Assembly (NCBI GenBank): GCA_038207625.1
Contig: JBBQZO010000029.1
Location: 19,161 to 83,160 of the forward strand
Reading direction: 5' to 3'
From: JBBQZO01 sp038207625
Lineage (GTDB): Bacteria; Pseudomonadota; Gammaproteobacteria; Burkholderiales; Burkholderiaceae_D
Length of the DNA: 64,000 nucleotides
The notes under the pieces are model-generated. The model saw only the letters and a list, made by a program, of their open reading frames with translations, made no database searches and had not been told where the DNA came from. This document shows, piece by piece, positions 23,056 to 32,700 of the stretch. Both the position numbers and the translations under genes were made by a program. The stretch's first letter is position 1. Each line of letters starts with the position of its first letter.

Positions 23056-24672
23056 TTACTTCGCTTTTTTGACCGGGGTGAAGGTCAGGTCGGCAAAGTC
23101 GTAGCTGAAATCGGTCTCGGCCGAGATCGGCGCCATCTTCATGCGCTCGATCGAGCCGTCCGGGTTCAGCGCAAACGTCACGTAGGCGTCGGCGTCGAAG
23201 TTGCGCTCTTTCCAGCGCACGATGAAGGTGTCGTGCTGGAAGTGCTCCAACTCGCCCGTCAGGTCGGGCGTCTTGGCGAAGCTCATCACGTGCTTGTCGC
23301 CCACCGTCTTGATCGTCACGCTGCCGTACCAGTCGTCGCGGTATTCGCCGTCGTAGGCGGCCAGCGCCAGCGATGGTGTCGAGGCGGCCGCGCGCGCGCC
23401 GGTGGCGCTCTTTTGCTTGTCCAGTTCGGCCTGGTGGTTGGCCTTGGCGAGGTCGGCGATGATGCCGGTCCAGTCGCTTGGCGGCACGCCCAGATACTGG
23501 TCGAGCAGGCGGTATTGCAACGCGTTCATCGCCGGACCGCTCTCGGCGTTGGTGAGGATGGCGATGCCCAGTTTCGCTTCCGGCACCATCAGCACGGTCG
23601 AGTAGAAGCCTTGCAGCGCGCCGCCATGCACGACGATTTTTTTGCCACGGTAGTCGCGCAGCTGGAAGCCCAGGCCGTAGGCGAGGAAATTCGGCTTGGT
23701 GGCGGCCATCGCCGGCTTCGGCTCACCGATGCGCATCGGCGTTTGCGCGGTCCACATTTCGCGCCCCTGCGTGGCGCTGAACAGGCGCTTCTCGTGTGCG
23801 GCGTCGACGCCGTCGGCGATCTTGCCCCCTTCCAGCAGTACCGTCATCCAGCGCGCGATGTCTTCGGCGTTGGTGTTGATGCCCACCGCGCCCACGGCGT
23901 TGGCCACCGGCATGTGCTTGACGGCGGCGATCTTGCCGTCGATTTTGCTGTGCGCGCTGGAGAAGTTGGGATTGCCCATGCTGTCGGCCACGCTGGTGGT
24001 GGTGCCGGTCATGCCCAGCGGCGTCAGGATGCGCGCGCGGATCGTCTCGCCCCACGATTTGCCGGCCTTGTCGGCGATGATCTTGCCGGCCACGATGTAC
24101 AGCAGATTGTCGTAGGCGTAGCTGTTGCGAAAACTGGTCGTCGGTTTGATGTAGCGAAGGTTGTGGATGATCTCGTCGGACGTGAACGTCGTCGTCGGCC
24201 ACCACATCAAGTCGCCCGCGCCCAGGCCCAGGCCGCTGCGGTGGGTCAGCAGGTCGCGCACCGTCATCTCGTGCGTGACGTAGCCGTCGTACATCTGGAA
24301 CGAGGGCAGGTGCTTGGTGACCGGGTCGTCCCAGGACAGCTTGCCTTCGTCGACCAGCATCGCCAGCGCGGCGGCGGTGAAGGCTTTCGAGTTCGAGGCG
24401 ATCTCGAACACGGTCTTGCCGTCGACCGGGGCCGGCTGGCCCAGGTGGCGCACGCCGAAGCCGCGCGTGGCGACGACTTTGCCGTCCTTGACGATGGCGA
24501 TCGCGATGCCGGGCACGTCGAAGGTTTGCAGCACGCGCTTGACGTCGGTTTCGAGGTCGAAGGCGGGGACGACGGCGACGCTGGCGGCGACCGGAACGGG
24601 GTCGGCGGCGAACGCGCAGCCGGTGGAAAACGCAAATGCCAGCGCGGCGGCGAGTCGGGTCAGTGGGTGCAT
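23056..24672 (-). CDS. Serine hydrolase, class C beta-lactamase family
   Basis: 538 residues with a signal peptide (cleavage near AFA-ADP). The fold is that of the class C beta-lactamase/D-peptidase/esterase group: SNSK (Ser93, Lys96) gives the SxxK, YAYDN the YxN and VVHGGALQGF the KTG-equivalent. A C-terminal DUF3471-like domain (about 430-538) contains YDGEYRDDWYGSVTIK. Such proteins are periplasmic peptidases or esterases, rarely true beta-lactamases. The M1 aminopeptidase gene ends 22 bases upstream, so the two likely form an operon for extracytoplasmic peptide breakdown. Confidence 0.92.
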   Translation of the reverse strand: MHPLTRLAAALAFAFSTGCAFAADPVPVAASVAVVPAFDLETDVKRVLQTFDVPGIAIAIVKDGKVVATRGFGVRHLGQPAPVDGKTVFEIASNSKAFTAAALAMLVDEGKLSWDDPVTKHLPSFQMYDGYVTHEMTVRDLLTHRSGLGLGAGDLMWWPTTTFTSDEIIHNLRYIKPTTSFRNSYAYDNLLYIVAGKIIADKAGKSWGETIRARILTPLGMTGTTTSVADSMGNPNFSSAHSKIDGKIAAVKHMPVANAVGAVGINTNAEDIARWMTVLLEGGKIADGVDAAHEKRLFSATQGREMWTAQTPMRIGEPKPAMAATKPNFLAYGLGFQLRDYRGKKIVVHGGALQGFYSTVLMVPEAKLGIAILTNAESGPAMNALQYRLLDQYLGVPPSDWTGIIADLAKANHQAELDKQKSATGARAAASTPSLALAAYDGEYRDDWYGSVTIKTVGDKHVMSFAKTPDLTGELEHFQHDTFIVRWKERNFDADAYVTFALNPDGSIERMKMAPISAETDFSYDFADLTFTPVKKAK

Positions 24673-24694
24673 ATTATTGGTCTCCGGTCTGGAA

Positions 24695-26554
24695 TTATTG
24701 TTTGGCCATCAGCTTGTCGACGGCGGCCTGGGTCTCAGGGTGGTAGCGCTCGCGCGCCTTGGCGTACAGCGCCAGCGCCCAGGCCTTGTCGGCCGGGCTG
24801 GCCAGCAGCGCGCTGTACAGCGGCACCACGAAGCGCTTGCGCCCCACGCTCATCAGGAACGTCTCCAGCTCCGGGCGCACGTCCGGATAGCCGGCCTTGA
24901 CCGAGGCGCGGAAGAAGCGGAAGGTGATTTCCTTGTTGCCGCTCTTGGCCAAGCCAAACGCCTGGTCAAGCTGCTTGAGCTGGGCCACGCTGGCCTTGCC
25001 GTCGATGTCGTTGAGGAAGTGCATCCACTCGGTGGCGATCCATTTTTTGGTGTCGAGCTTGTCGGTGGCCAGCTCGCCTTTCAACCACGCGCTGCGCTGC
25101 GCGTCGAGCGCGGCCAGGCGCGGCGACACGGCGCGCACGGCACTGGCCGGCATGCCGCTGCCGTACAACCACTCATCCAGTTCGACCTGGCTCATCACCT
25201 CGGGGTGCTGGTCCAGCAGGTTCTTGTGCAGGTAGCTCAAGAACTGGTCGGTGGTGACGCTCTGGAACGCGTGCTGGTCGAACCAGCCGCGCAGGAAGGG
25301 ATCGAACACGGCGCGCCCGGCGCGCTGCTCCAGCGTGCGCAGCAGCCAGGCGCCCTTCGGGTAGGCCAGCCCTTCGTCGGTGTAGGTGGTGGACGGATTG
25401 GCGTCAGCCGCGCGCGTGAGCAGCGCCTGTTTGGCCGGCGCGATCGCGCCCAGCGACTCGAACAATTCTTCCTGTTCCAGTTGCAGATTCATGGTCGCCA
25501 CTTCAGGGCCGTACAGCACTTCGATGATGCGGGTGGTGACGTAGGTGGTGAAGCCTTCGTTGAGCCACCAGTGCTTCCACGAGGCGTTGGTGACCAGGTT
25601 GCCGGACCAGCTGTGCGCCAGTTCGTGCGCGATCAGGTCGACCAGGCTGCGATCGCCCGCGATCATGGTTGGCGTGACGAACGTCAGGCGCGGATTTTCC
25701 ATGCCGCCGATCGGGAACGACGGCGGCAGCACCAGCATGTCGTAACGGCCCCAGCGATATGGGCCGTACAACGACTCGGCCGCGTGGATCATTTTTTCGG
25801 TGTCGGCCATCTCGTAGGCGGCCGCCTCGACGCGCGCCGGCTCGGCGTAGACGGCGGTGCGCGGACCCAGATTGCGCACTTCGATCTCGCCGATCGCCAG
25901 CGCCAGCAGGTAGGACGGAATCGCCTGCGGCATATTGAAGCGCCAGCCGCCCTTGCCCTGCGATTTCTGGTCGTTGGTGGCGCTCATCACGGCGCGCAGC
26001 CCGTTTGGTGCGTCGATCCGCGCGCTGTAGGTGAAGCGCACGGCCGGCGTGTCCTGCACCGGCACCCAGGAGCGCGCGTCGGTCGTTTCGGACTGGCTGA
26101 ACATGAACGGACGCTTGCCCGACATGATCTGGGCCGGCGTCAGCCATTGCAGCGCGGCGGCGGTCGGCGCGGTGTGATAGTAGATGCGCACCTTGTCGGG
26201 CTGGCTGGTCAGCGTGATCTGCAGCGCCTGGCCTTTTTCCGGGTCGAGCGCGTCGAGGTGAAACGGCGCGTCCTTCCAGGCACCCTTGGCGCTGGCCACC
26301 TGCACCTTGGCGATGCTCAGTTCGCGCGTGTCCAGGGTCAGCGTGCGCGCGGCCGGGTCGAGCCACTTGAGCGTCAGTTCGGCGTAGCCGCTCAAGGTCT
26401 TGTGCTCGAAATCGGCCTTCAGGTCCAGGTGCAGGTCGCGCGTGGCAACCTGGTCGTAGCGGGCGTAGCTGAGCGGGTCGAGCGCGAGCGCCAGCGCGCT
26501 CCACTGGCACAGCGCGGCGCAGGTCAGCGCGCGCAACAGGGTGGTTTTTTTCAT
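24695..26554 (-). CDS. M1-family aminopeptidase, secreted
   Basis: 619 residues. The signal peptide (KKTTLLRALTCAALCQWSAL) is followed by the M1 N-terminal beta domain. The catalytic domain has the GGMENPRLTFVTP substrate motif and zinc-site HELAHSWSGN (first His near 308) with the third ligand in WWLNEGFTTY. The C-terminal helical domain resembles that of leukotriene-A4-hydrolase-type aminopeptidases. Start chosen at 26554, preceded by AGAGACC. An upstream in-frame ATG at 26572 would put six polar residues before the signal. It lies first in a probable two-gene operon with the serine hydrolase. Confidence 0.93.
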   Translation of the reverse strand: MKKTTLLRALTCAALCQWSALALALDPLSYARYDQVATRDLHLDLKADFEHKTLSGYAELTLKWLDPAARTLTLDTRELSIAKVQVASAKGAWKDAPFHLDALDPEKGQALQITLTSQPDKVRIYYHTAPTAAALQWLTPAQIMSGKRPFMFSQSETTDARSWVPVQDTPAVRFTYSARIDAPNGLRAVMSATNDQKSQGKGGWRFNMPQAIPSYLLALAIGEIEVRNLGPRTAVYAEPARVEAAAYEMADTEKMIHAAESLYGPYRWGRYDMLVLPPSFPIGGMENPRLTFVTPTMIAGDRSLVDLIAHELAHSWSGNLVTNASWKHWWLNEGFTTYVTTRIIEVLYGPEVATMNLQLEQEELFESLGAIAPAKQALLTRAADANPSTTYTDEGLAYPKGAWLLRTLEQRAGRAVFDPFLRGWFDQHAFQSVTTDQFLSYLHKNLLDQHPEVMSQVELDEWLYGSGMPASAVRAVSPRLAALDAQRSAWLKGELATDKLDTKKWIATEWMHFLNDIDGKASVAQLKQLDQAFGLAKSGNKEITFRFFRASVKAGYPDVRPELETFLMSVGRKRFVVPLYSALLASPADKAWALALYAKARERYHPETQAAVDKLMAKQ

Positions 26555-26738
26555 GGTCTCTATTCTTGTCATGGCGAGGTCGCGGGAAGCGCATCGGGCG
26601 CGAGCAGAATAGCATTTTCACCGGCACAGGGAAAGCGATGCTTGGCACGCGCCGCACGAGCGCCGCCATGCCGGCGAAGCGCCAATGGCGGCCAGGCCGC
26701 CGGCGCATTGCACGCCGCCGGCCCTGGGTCGCCAAACC

Positions 26739-29700
26739 TTAGTTGGCCGGACGCGCCACGCGCAAGGTGACGACGTGCTGTCCGCCGTCGTCGGCCAGCG
26801 CAATCACGTTGCCGTGCTGCGCCACGCCGTCGAGCGTCAAACCAGGCACGCCGCCCGCCTCGAGCGCCTCGACCGTGATCGCATACACGCTGCTGCGGTA
26901 ACGGTAGCGCAAGCGGAAACCGGGCCAGTCGGGCGGCACCATCGGCGCCAGCGTGAGCCGGTCGCCGGCCAGGTTCACGCCCAGCAGCGACTCGACGATC
27001 AGCCGGTACATCCAGCCTGACGAGCCGGTGTACCAGGTCCAGCCGCCCCGTCCCACGTGCGGCGCGACGGCGTACACGTCGGCTGCCACCACATAGGGTT
27101 CAACCTTGTAGCGCGCGCTGGAGTCCGGCGCGCTGGCGTGGTTGACGGGATTGAGCATGCGCAGCAGCTCCCAGGCGCGCGCGCCGTCGCCCAATTTGGC
27201 GAACGCCATCGCGCTCCAGATCGCCGCGTGGGTGTACTGGCCGCCGTTTTCGCGCACGCCCGGCACGTAGCCGCGGATGTAGCCGGGATTGAGCACGCCG
27301 TCGTCAAACGGCGGGTCCAGCAGTTGCACCAGGCCGGCGTCGCGCCGCACCAGGCGCGCGTCCAGCGCCTGCATCGCACTGTGCGCGCGCTCGGGCGGTG
27401 CCACGCCCGACAGCACGCTCCAGCTCTGGGCGATCGCATCGATCTGGCATTCGTCGTTCTCGGCCGAGCCGAGCGGCGTGCCGTCGTCGAAATACGCGCG
27501 CCGGTACCAGGCGCCGTCCCAGCCGTGCTGCTCGATGGCCGCGCTCAGCTTGCCCGCCTCGGCCACGCACTGGGCCGCGAACTCGCTCTCGCCGACCATC
27601 TGCGCCAGTTCGGCAAAGCGGCCCAACACGTCGACCAGGAAGAAGCCCAGCCACACGCTCTCGCCCTTGCCATGCGCGCCCACCTGGTCCATCCCGTCGT
27701 TCCAGTCGCATGAGCCGATCAGCGGCAGGCCGTGCACGCCGTAGCGCAAGGCGCGCCGCACTGCGCGCGCAGCATGCTCGTACAGCGTGGCGCGTTGCTC
27801 CGAGCGGCTCGGCAAGTCGAAGTAGGAATCCTCCTCCGGCGTGACGGCGCGGCCCTCGATGAACGGCACCACTTCGTCGAGCAGCGCGCGCTCGCCGGTG
27901 CTGGTCACGTAGCGGTGCAGCGCCAGCGGCAGCCACAGGTAGTCGTCCGAGCAGTGGGTGCGCACGCCCCGTTCGGTCGGTGGATGCCACCAGTGCTGCA
28001 CGTCGCCCTCGACGAACTGGTGCGCCGCGCACAGCAGCAATTGCTCGCGCAGCAGCTGCGGCTGGGTGTGGATCATCGCCATCGTGTCCTGCAGCTGGTC
28101 GCGGAATCCGAACGCGCCGCCCGACTGGTAGTAGCCGCTGCGCGCCCACAGCCGACAGGCGATGGTCTGATACATCAGCCAGCCGTTGGCCAGCACGTCC
28201 AGTTGCGGCTCGGGCGTGTCGATCTGGACCGCGCCGAGCACCTGTTGCCAGTGTCCCCTGACCTTGGCCAGTGCCTGGCGGGCCGCCTCGGCGCCGGCGT
28301 GGCGCAGCACCAGCGCACCCGCGTCAGCGGTGCGCCGTCCGCCCACGCCGAGCATGAACACCAGCTCGCGTTGCTGGCCCGGGGCCAGCTCAAACGCCAC
28401 CTGCAGTGCCGCGCACGGATCGAGCCCGCTGCCGACATGGCCCGACAAATGGCTGCGCCCCATGGCGGCCGGCGCGGCCAGGCTGCCGTTGCGGCCGATG
28501 AATTCCTTGCGATCGCCCGTGACGCTGCAGTCGGGCGCGTCGACCTGGAAGAACGCCACCCGTCCGCCGAAATCGGAGTTGTACGGATTGCGCGCCAGCA
28601 GCGCGCCGCTGGCGCCATCGAGTTCGGTGACGATGTGCATGGCCGACTTGGCGCGCTGCTCGGCCAGCACCCATTCGACATAGCCGGTAGCCGACAGGCG
28701 ACGCGGCACGGTCGAATCGTTGCGCACCTTGAGCACCGCGTATTTGATCGGCGCGTCCAGTGCGACAAACACCGTCAGTTCGCTGTTGATGGCCGCGCGG
28801 CGGTGTTCGAACACACTGTAGCCGAAGCCGTGGCGCGTCACATACGGGCCCATTGGCGCCACCGGCAAGGCGGTGGGCGACCAGAACTCGCCGCTTTGTT
28901 CGTCGCGCAGATAGAACGCCTCGCCGCTCTGGTCCGACACCGGGTCGTTATGCCACGGCGTGAGGCGGAATTCGTGCGCGTTTTCGCTCCAGGTGGTGGC
29001 CTGGCCGCTCTCCGAGATGACGCTGCCAAAGCCGGGATTGGCCAGCACATTGACCCACGGCGCCGGCGTCGCCGTGACGCCGTCGAGTTCGATCACATAT
29101 TCGCAACCGTCGGGTGTGAAGCCGCCCTGACCATTGTGCAGGATCAGCGCGCGTGGCGGCGCGACAGCGTCGCTGGCGAGCCGGTATGCGGCGCGTTCAG
29201 GGTCGGCCAGCAGCAGCGCCACCGGTTCCGGCACCACCGTCTCGGCCCGCGCGATCTGCTCGGCCAGCGTGCCACGCTGGTCGCTCAAGACCACCCGCGC
29301 GACCGACTGCATCAGCACCCGGTCCTCGGCGGCGATCTGGTCGAGCGGACGCACGAAGATGCCGCCCGGGCGATCGACCACCGAGGCGTCGGTGCCGGAG
29401 GCGATCAAGCCCATGATCTGTTCGTGCAGCAGCTGGCGATAACCGGCCAGGTCCTCGTACCAGATGACCAGATCGACCACCAGGCCCTTCAGGCGCCAGT
29501 AGGCGTGCGCCTGCACCAGCTGGCGCACCAGTTCGATATTGCCGTTGTCGGTGATCTGCAACAGCACGATCGGCAGGTCGCCCGAAATGGCGTAGGCCCA
29601 CAGGCCGGACTGGCCGCGCTGATTGCGCGCCAGCGTGGCCGGGTCGGCGCGCAGCGCCGCATCCGGGTAGATGATGGTGTTGGCCAGGCGCGCATACAGC

Positions 29701-32700
29701 TGCGCGTCCGATTCGCTCGCGTTGAGCTGGCGCAGCACCACCTGGCTGTGGGTCCAGGACAGTTCGAACACCCGTTCGGCCAGGTGGCGGTCCTGGTATT
29801 TGTCGACCAGGTGCAAGGCGCCCTCGCGCGTGTCGCACACGCCGGTGACGATGTCCACGCTGGCCACCTGGCCGGGCGCGATCTCGATGCGGTAGCGGAT
29901 CGCCACCACCGGGTCGAGTACCGAGCCGGCCTGCCCGGACAGCGTCACGCACTGACCCATCGCCTGCGGCGCCAGGGTGCTGTTGCCGCGTCCGATGAAC
30001 TGCAGGCGATCCGTTTCGAACGACAGTTCCAGAATACGGGCGTCGTGCACGGCCATCATGTGCAGCATCGACGGGGTAGCTTCGCCCTTGGTGCGGGCGC
30101 GCCGCGCACACAGAATCGCGCTCGACTCGCGCAAAACTTCGGTTTGCACGAACAGCTTGGAAAACGCCGGGTGGGCCGCGTCGGAGGCAGCCGGCGCCAG
30201 CACCACTTCGCAATAGCTGGTCAGCTCGATGGTGCGCGTGCTGCTGCCCTTGTTGGTGATGCGGGTGCGCCGCACTTCGACGTCGTCCTCGGGCGAGACC
30301 ACCACTTCGGTGTACATGTCGAGCCCGTGATCGCTGCGGCGAAATTCCGCGCGGCCCTCGGAGAACACCACTTCATAGCTGTCCGGTTCGGCCAGCGTGG
30401 GCTGGAACGTGGTCGACCAGACGGTGCCGTCGTCGCAGTCGCGCAGATAGCAAAAGCTGCCCCAGTTGTCGCGGCTCGCGTCGGGCTGCCAGCGCGTCAC
30501 GGCCAGCTCTTTCCAGCGGCTGCTGCCGCCGCCGGCGGCCGTCACCATCACGTGGTAACGCCCGTTCGACAGCAACGCGATCTCGGGGCGTGCCGTGGTG
30601 GTCTGGTGCACCACACGCTGCGGCAGCGCCAGCTCTGGCGCGGCCAGTTGCACGGCGGCCGTTTCGAGCATGCTCGGATAGAAGGCACCGCTCTTCGGCA
30701 CGCGCTCCTGCAGGATCAGCATGGTGGCCTGGAACTGCGGGTCGGACTCGAAGCGGCGCTGCATCGGCCGCTCGTGCAGCAGATAACTGAGCGCCAGCAG
30801 GCCCATGCCCTGATGGTGGGCCATGAACGAGCGCACCACCGCGCAGCGCTGGCCGCGCCGCAAGCGCGAGGCGGTGTAATCGATCGCCTCGTAGAAGCCG
30901 TAACGGCCCATGAAGCCGTCCGCGGCCATGCGCTCGAGGTTGGCGCAGGCGGCATCGGGCTCGACCATCAGTCCCAGCATGGTCGCATACGGGGCGATCA
31001 CCAGGTCGTCGGCCAGGCCGCGCTTGAGGCCCAGGCCGGGCACGCCGAACGCGCGGTATTGATAGTTCAGGCTGGTGTCGACGGTGTTGTAGCCGGACTC
31101 GGAGATGCCCCACGGGACATCGCGCTGTTCGGCGTACTCGATCTGCGCGGCGATCACCGCGCGATAGGTTTGCTCAAGCAGGGTGTTGGGGAAGCTGGGC
31201 ATCACCAGCAGCGGCATCAGGTATTCGAACATCGAACCGCTCCACGACATCAGCACCGGCAAATTGCCGACCATGCCGAGCTGACGTCCCAGCGCGAACC
31301 AGTGCTCCTGCGGCAGCTGGCCCTGGGCGATCGCCACGAAACTGGCCAGCCGCACCTCCGAGGCGAGCAAGTCGTACGAGCTGGGGTCGAGACGACGCTC
31401 GCCCACGTTGTAGCCGATCACCATCAGCTTGGTGGCGCGGTTGTACAGGAAGCGGAAGTCCATCTGGGCGAACACGCGCGCGCGCTCGGCCAGCGCGTCG
31501 ATCTGCGCCAGCCTTTGCTGCGCACAGGCGCGCCCGGCCGCCACCAGTGCGCCCAGCTGTTGCTGACGCTGGCGTTCGGCCGGCGCCAGATCGGTGGCGA
31601 CGCTGGCCACGCTGGTGAAGCTGGCCAGTTCGCGCAGTGTGGGAATGACCAGCAGGGCCGCGTCGGCGATCTCGCTGTCGGGCGCGGCCAGCCACGGCGT
31701 CAACGCGGCCAGCTCGGCCTGCGCCGCGTGGCACTGCAGCGCCAGGCGCGCGACCCATTCGCGCAGCAGCATATCGGGCTGCGCCGCCAGCGCCGCGCCG
31801 AGCGCCTCGGCCGCGACGATCGCGTCCACCGCGCGCACCATCTGGCGCAGCCGCACATGCCATTGCGCCAGGTCGGGCGCGGGCGCGGCCGGCGGTTCGC
31901 TCAGCGCGTCCTCGAACAGGTCCAGCGCGCCGTGCACGGCCGCGCCGGCCTCGTTGGCGTGCTCGCGCAGCACTGCCAGTGTGGTGCGCAGTCCGTCCAA
32001 CTGACGCGCCGCGCAGATCGGCTGGTCGGCCAGGCCGAACAGGCCGGCCTGCAGCGTCAGCAGATGGCCGGCCAGGTTGCCGCTGTCCACACTCGACACA
32101 TACAGCGGTTGCAAGGGCGTCAGCGTGAGGGTGTCGTACCAGTTGTAGAAGTGGCCCTGGTGGCGTTCCAGCCGGTCCATCGTGGCGAAGGTGTTGGCGC
32201 TGCGCTCGAGCAGCTGGCCGACGCTGATGAAGCCGAAGTCGCTGGCCGTCAGGTTGGCCAGCAGCGCCATGCCGATGTTGGTCGGCGAGGTGCGGTGCGC
32301 CACGATGCCGTTCGGCTGTTCCTGCATGTTGTCGGGCGGTAGCCAGTTCTCGTCGGGGCCGACGAAGGTTTCGAAAAACGCCCAGGTCTTGCGCGCCAGG
32401 CTATTGAGAAACAGGTTCTGGCGCGCCGTCAGCGGCGCGGCGCGGCGCGCCAACGGCAGGCTGATCCACCAGGCGATGGCGGGCGCGCCCAGCCACAGCA
32501 GCAGCACCGGCGCGGCCGGGGCCAGCGCGCCGCGCTGAAACAGCGCCAGCGCCGCGCCGACGCCCAGCGCCAGCAGCGGCGCGCTGGCCATGCGGCGCCA
32601 GTGCGCGCCCAGCGAGGTGCCGCCGGCCTGCTCAAGCGCCGAGGCGCGCCATTCGAGCAGGTGGGTGTGCGAAACGAGCATGCGCCAGCCGGTGCGCGAA

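Noticed and set aside
24314..26770. An 818-codon open frame on the plus strand opposite the M1 peptidase and hydrolase genes
   Set aside because: Antisense shadow: the minus strand carries clear catalytic motifs and signal peptides, this frame has none.
27732..32342. A 1536-codon open frame on the plus strand
   Set aside because: It lies wholly antisense to ndvB. The composition is dominated by Arg, His, Gln and Ala as expected from the complement of a high-G+C gene, and no family motif is visible.
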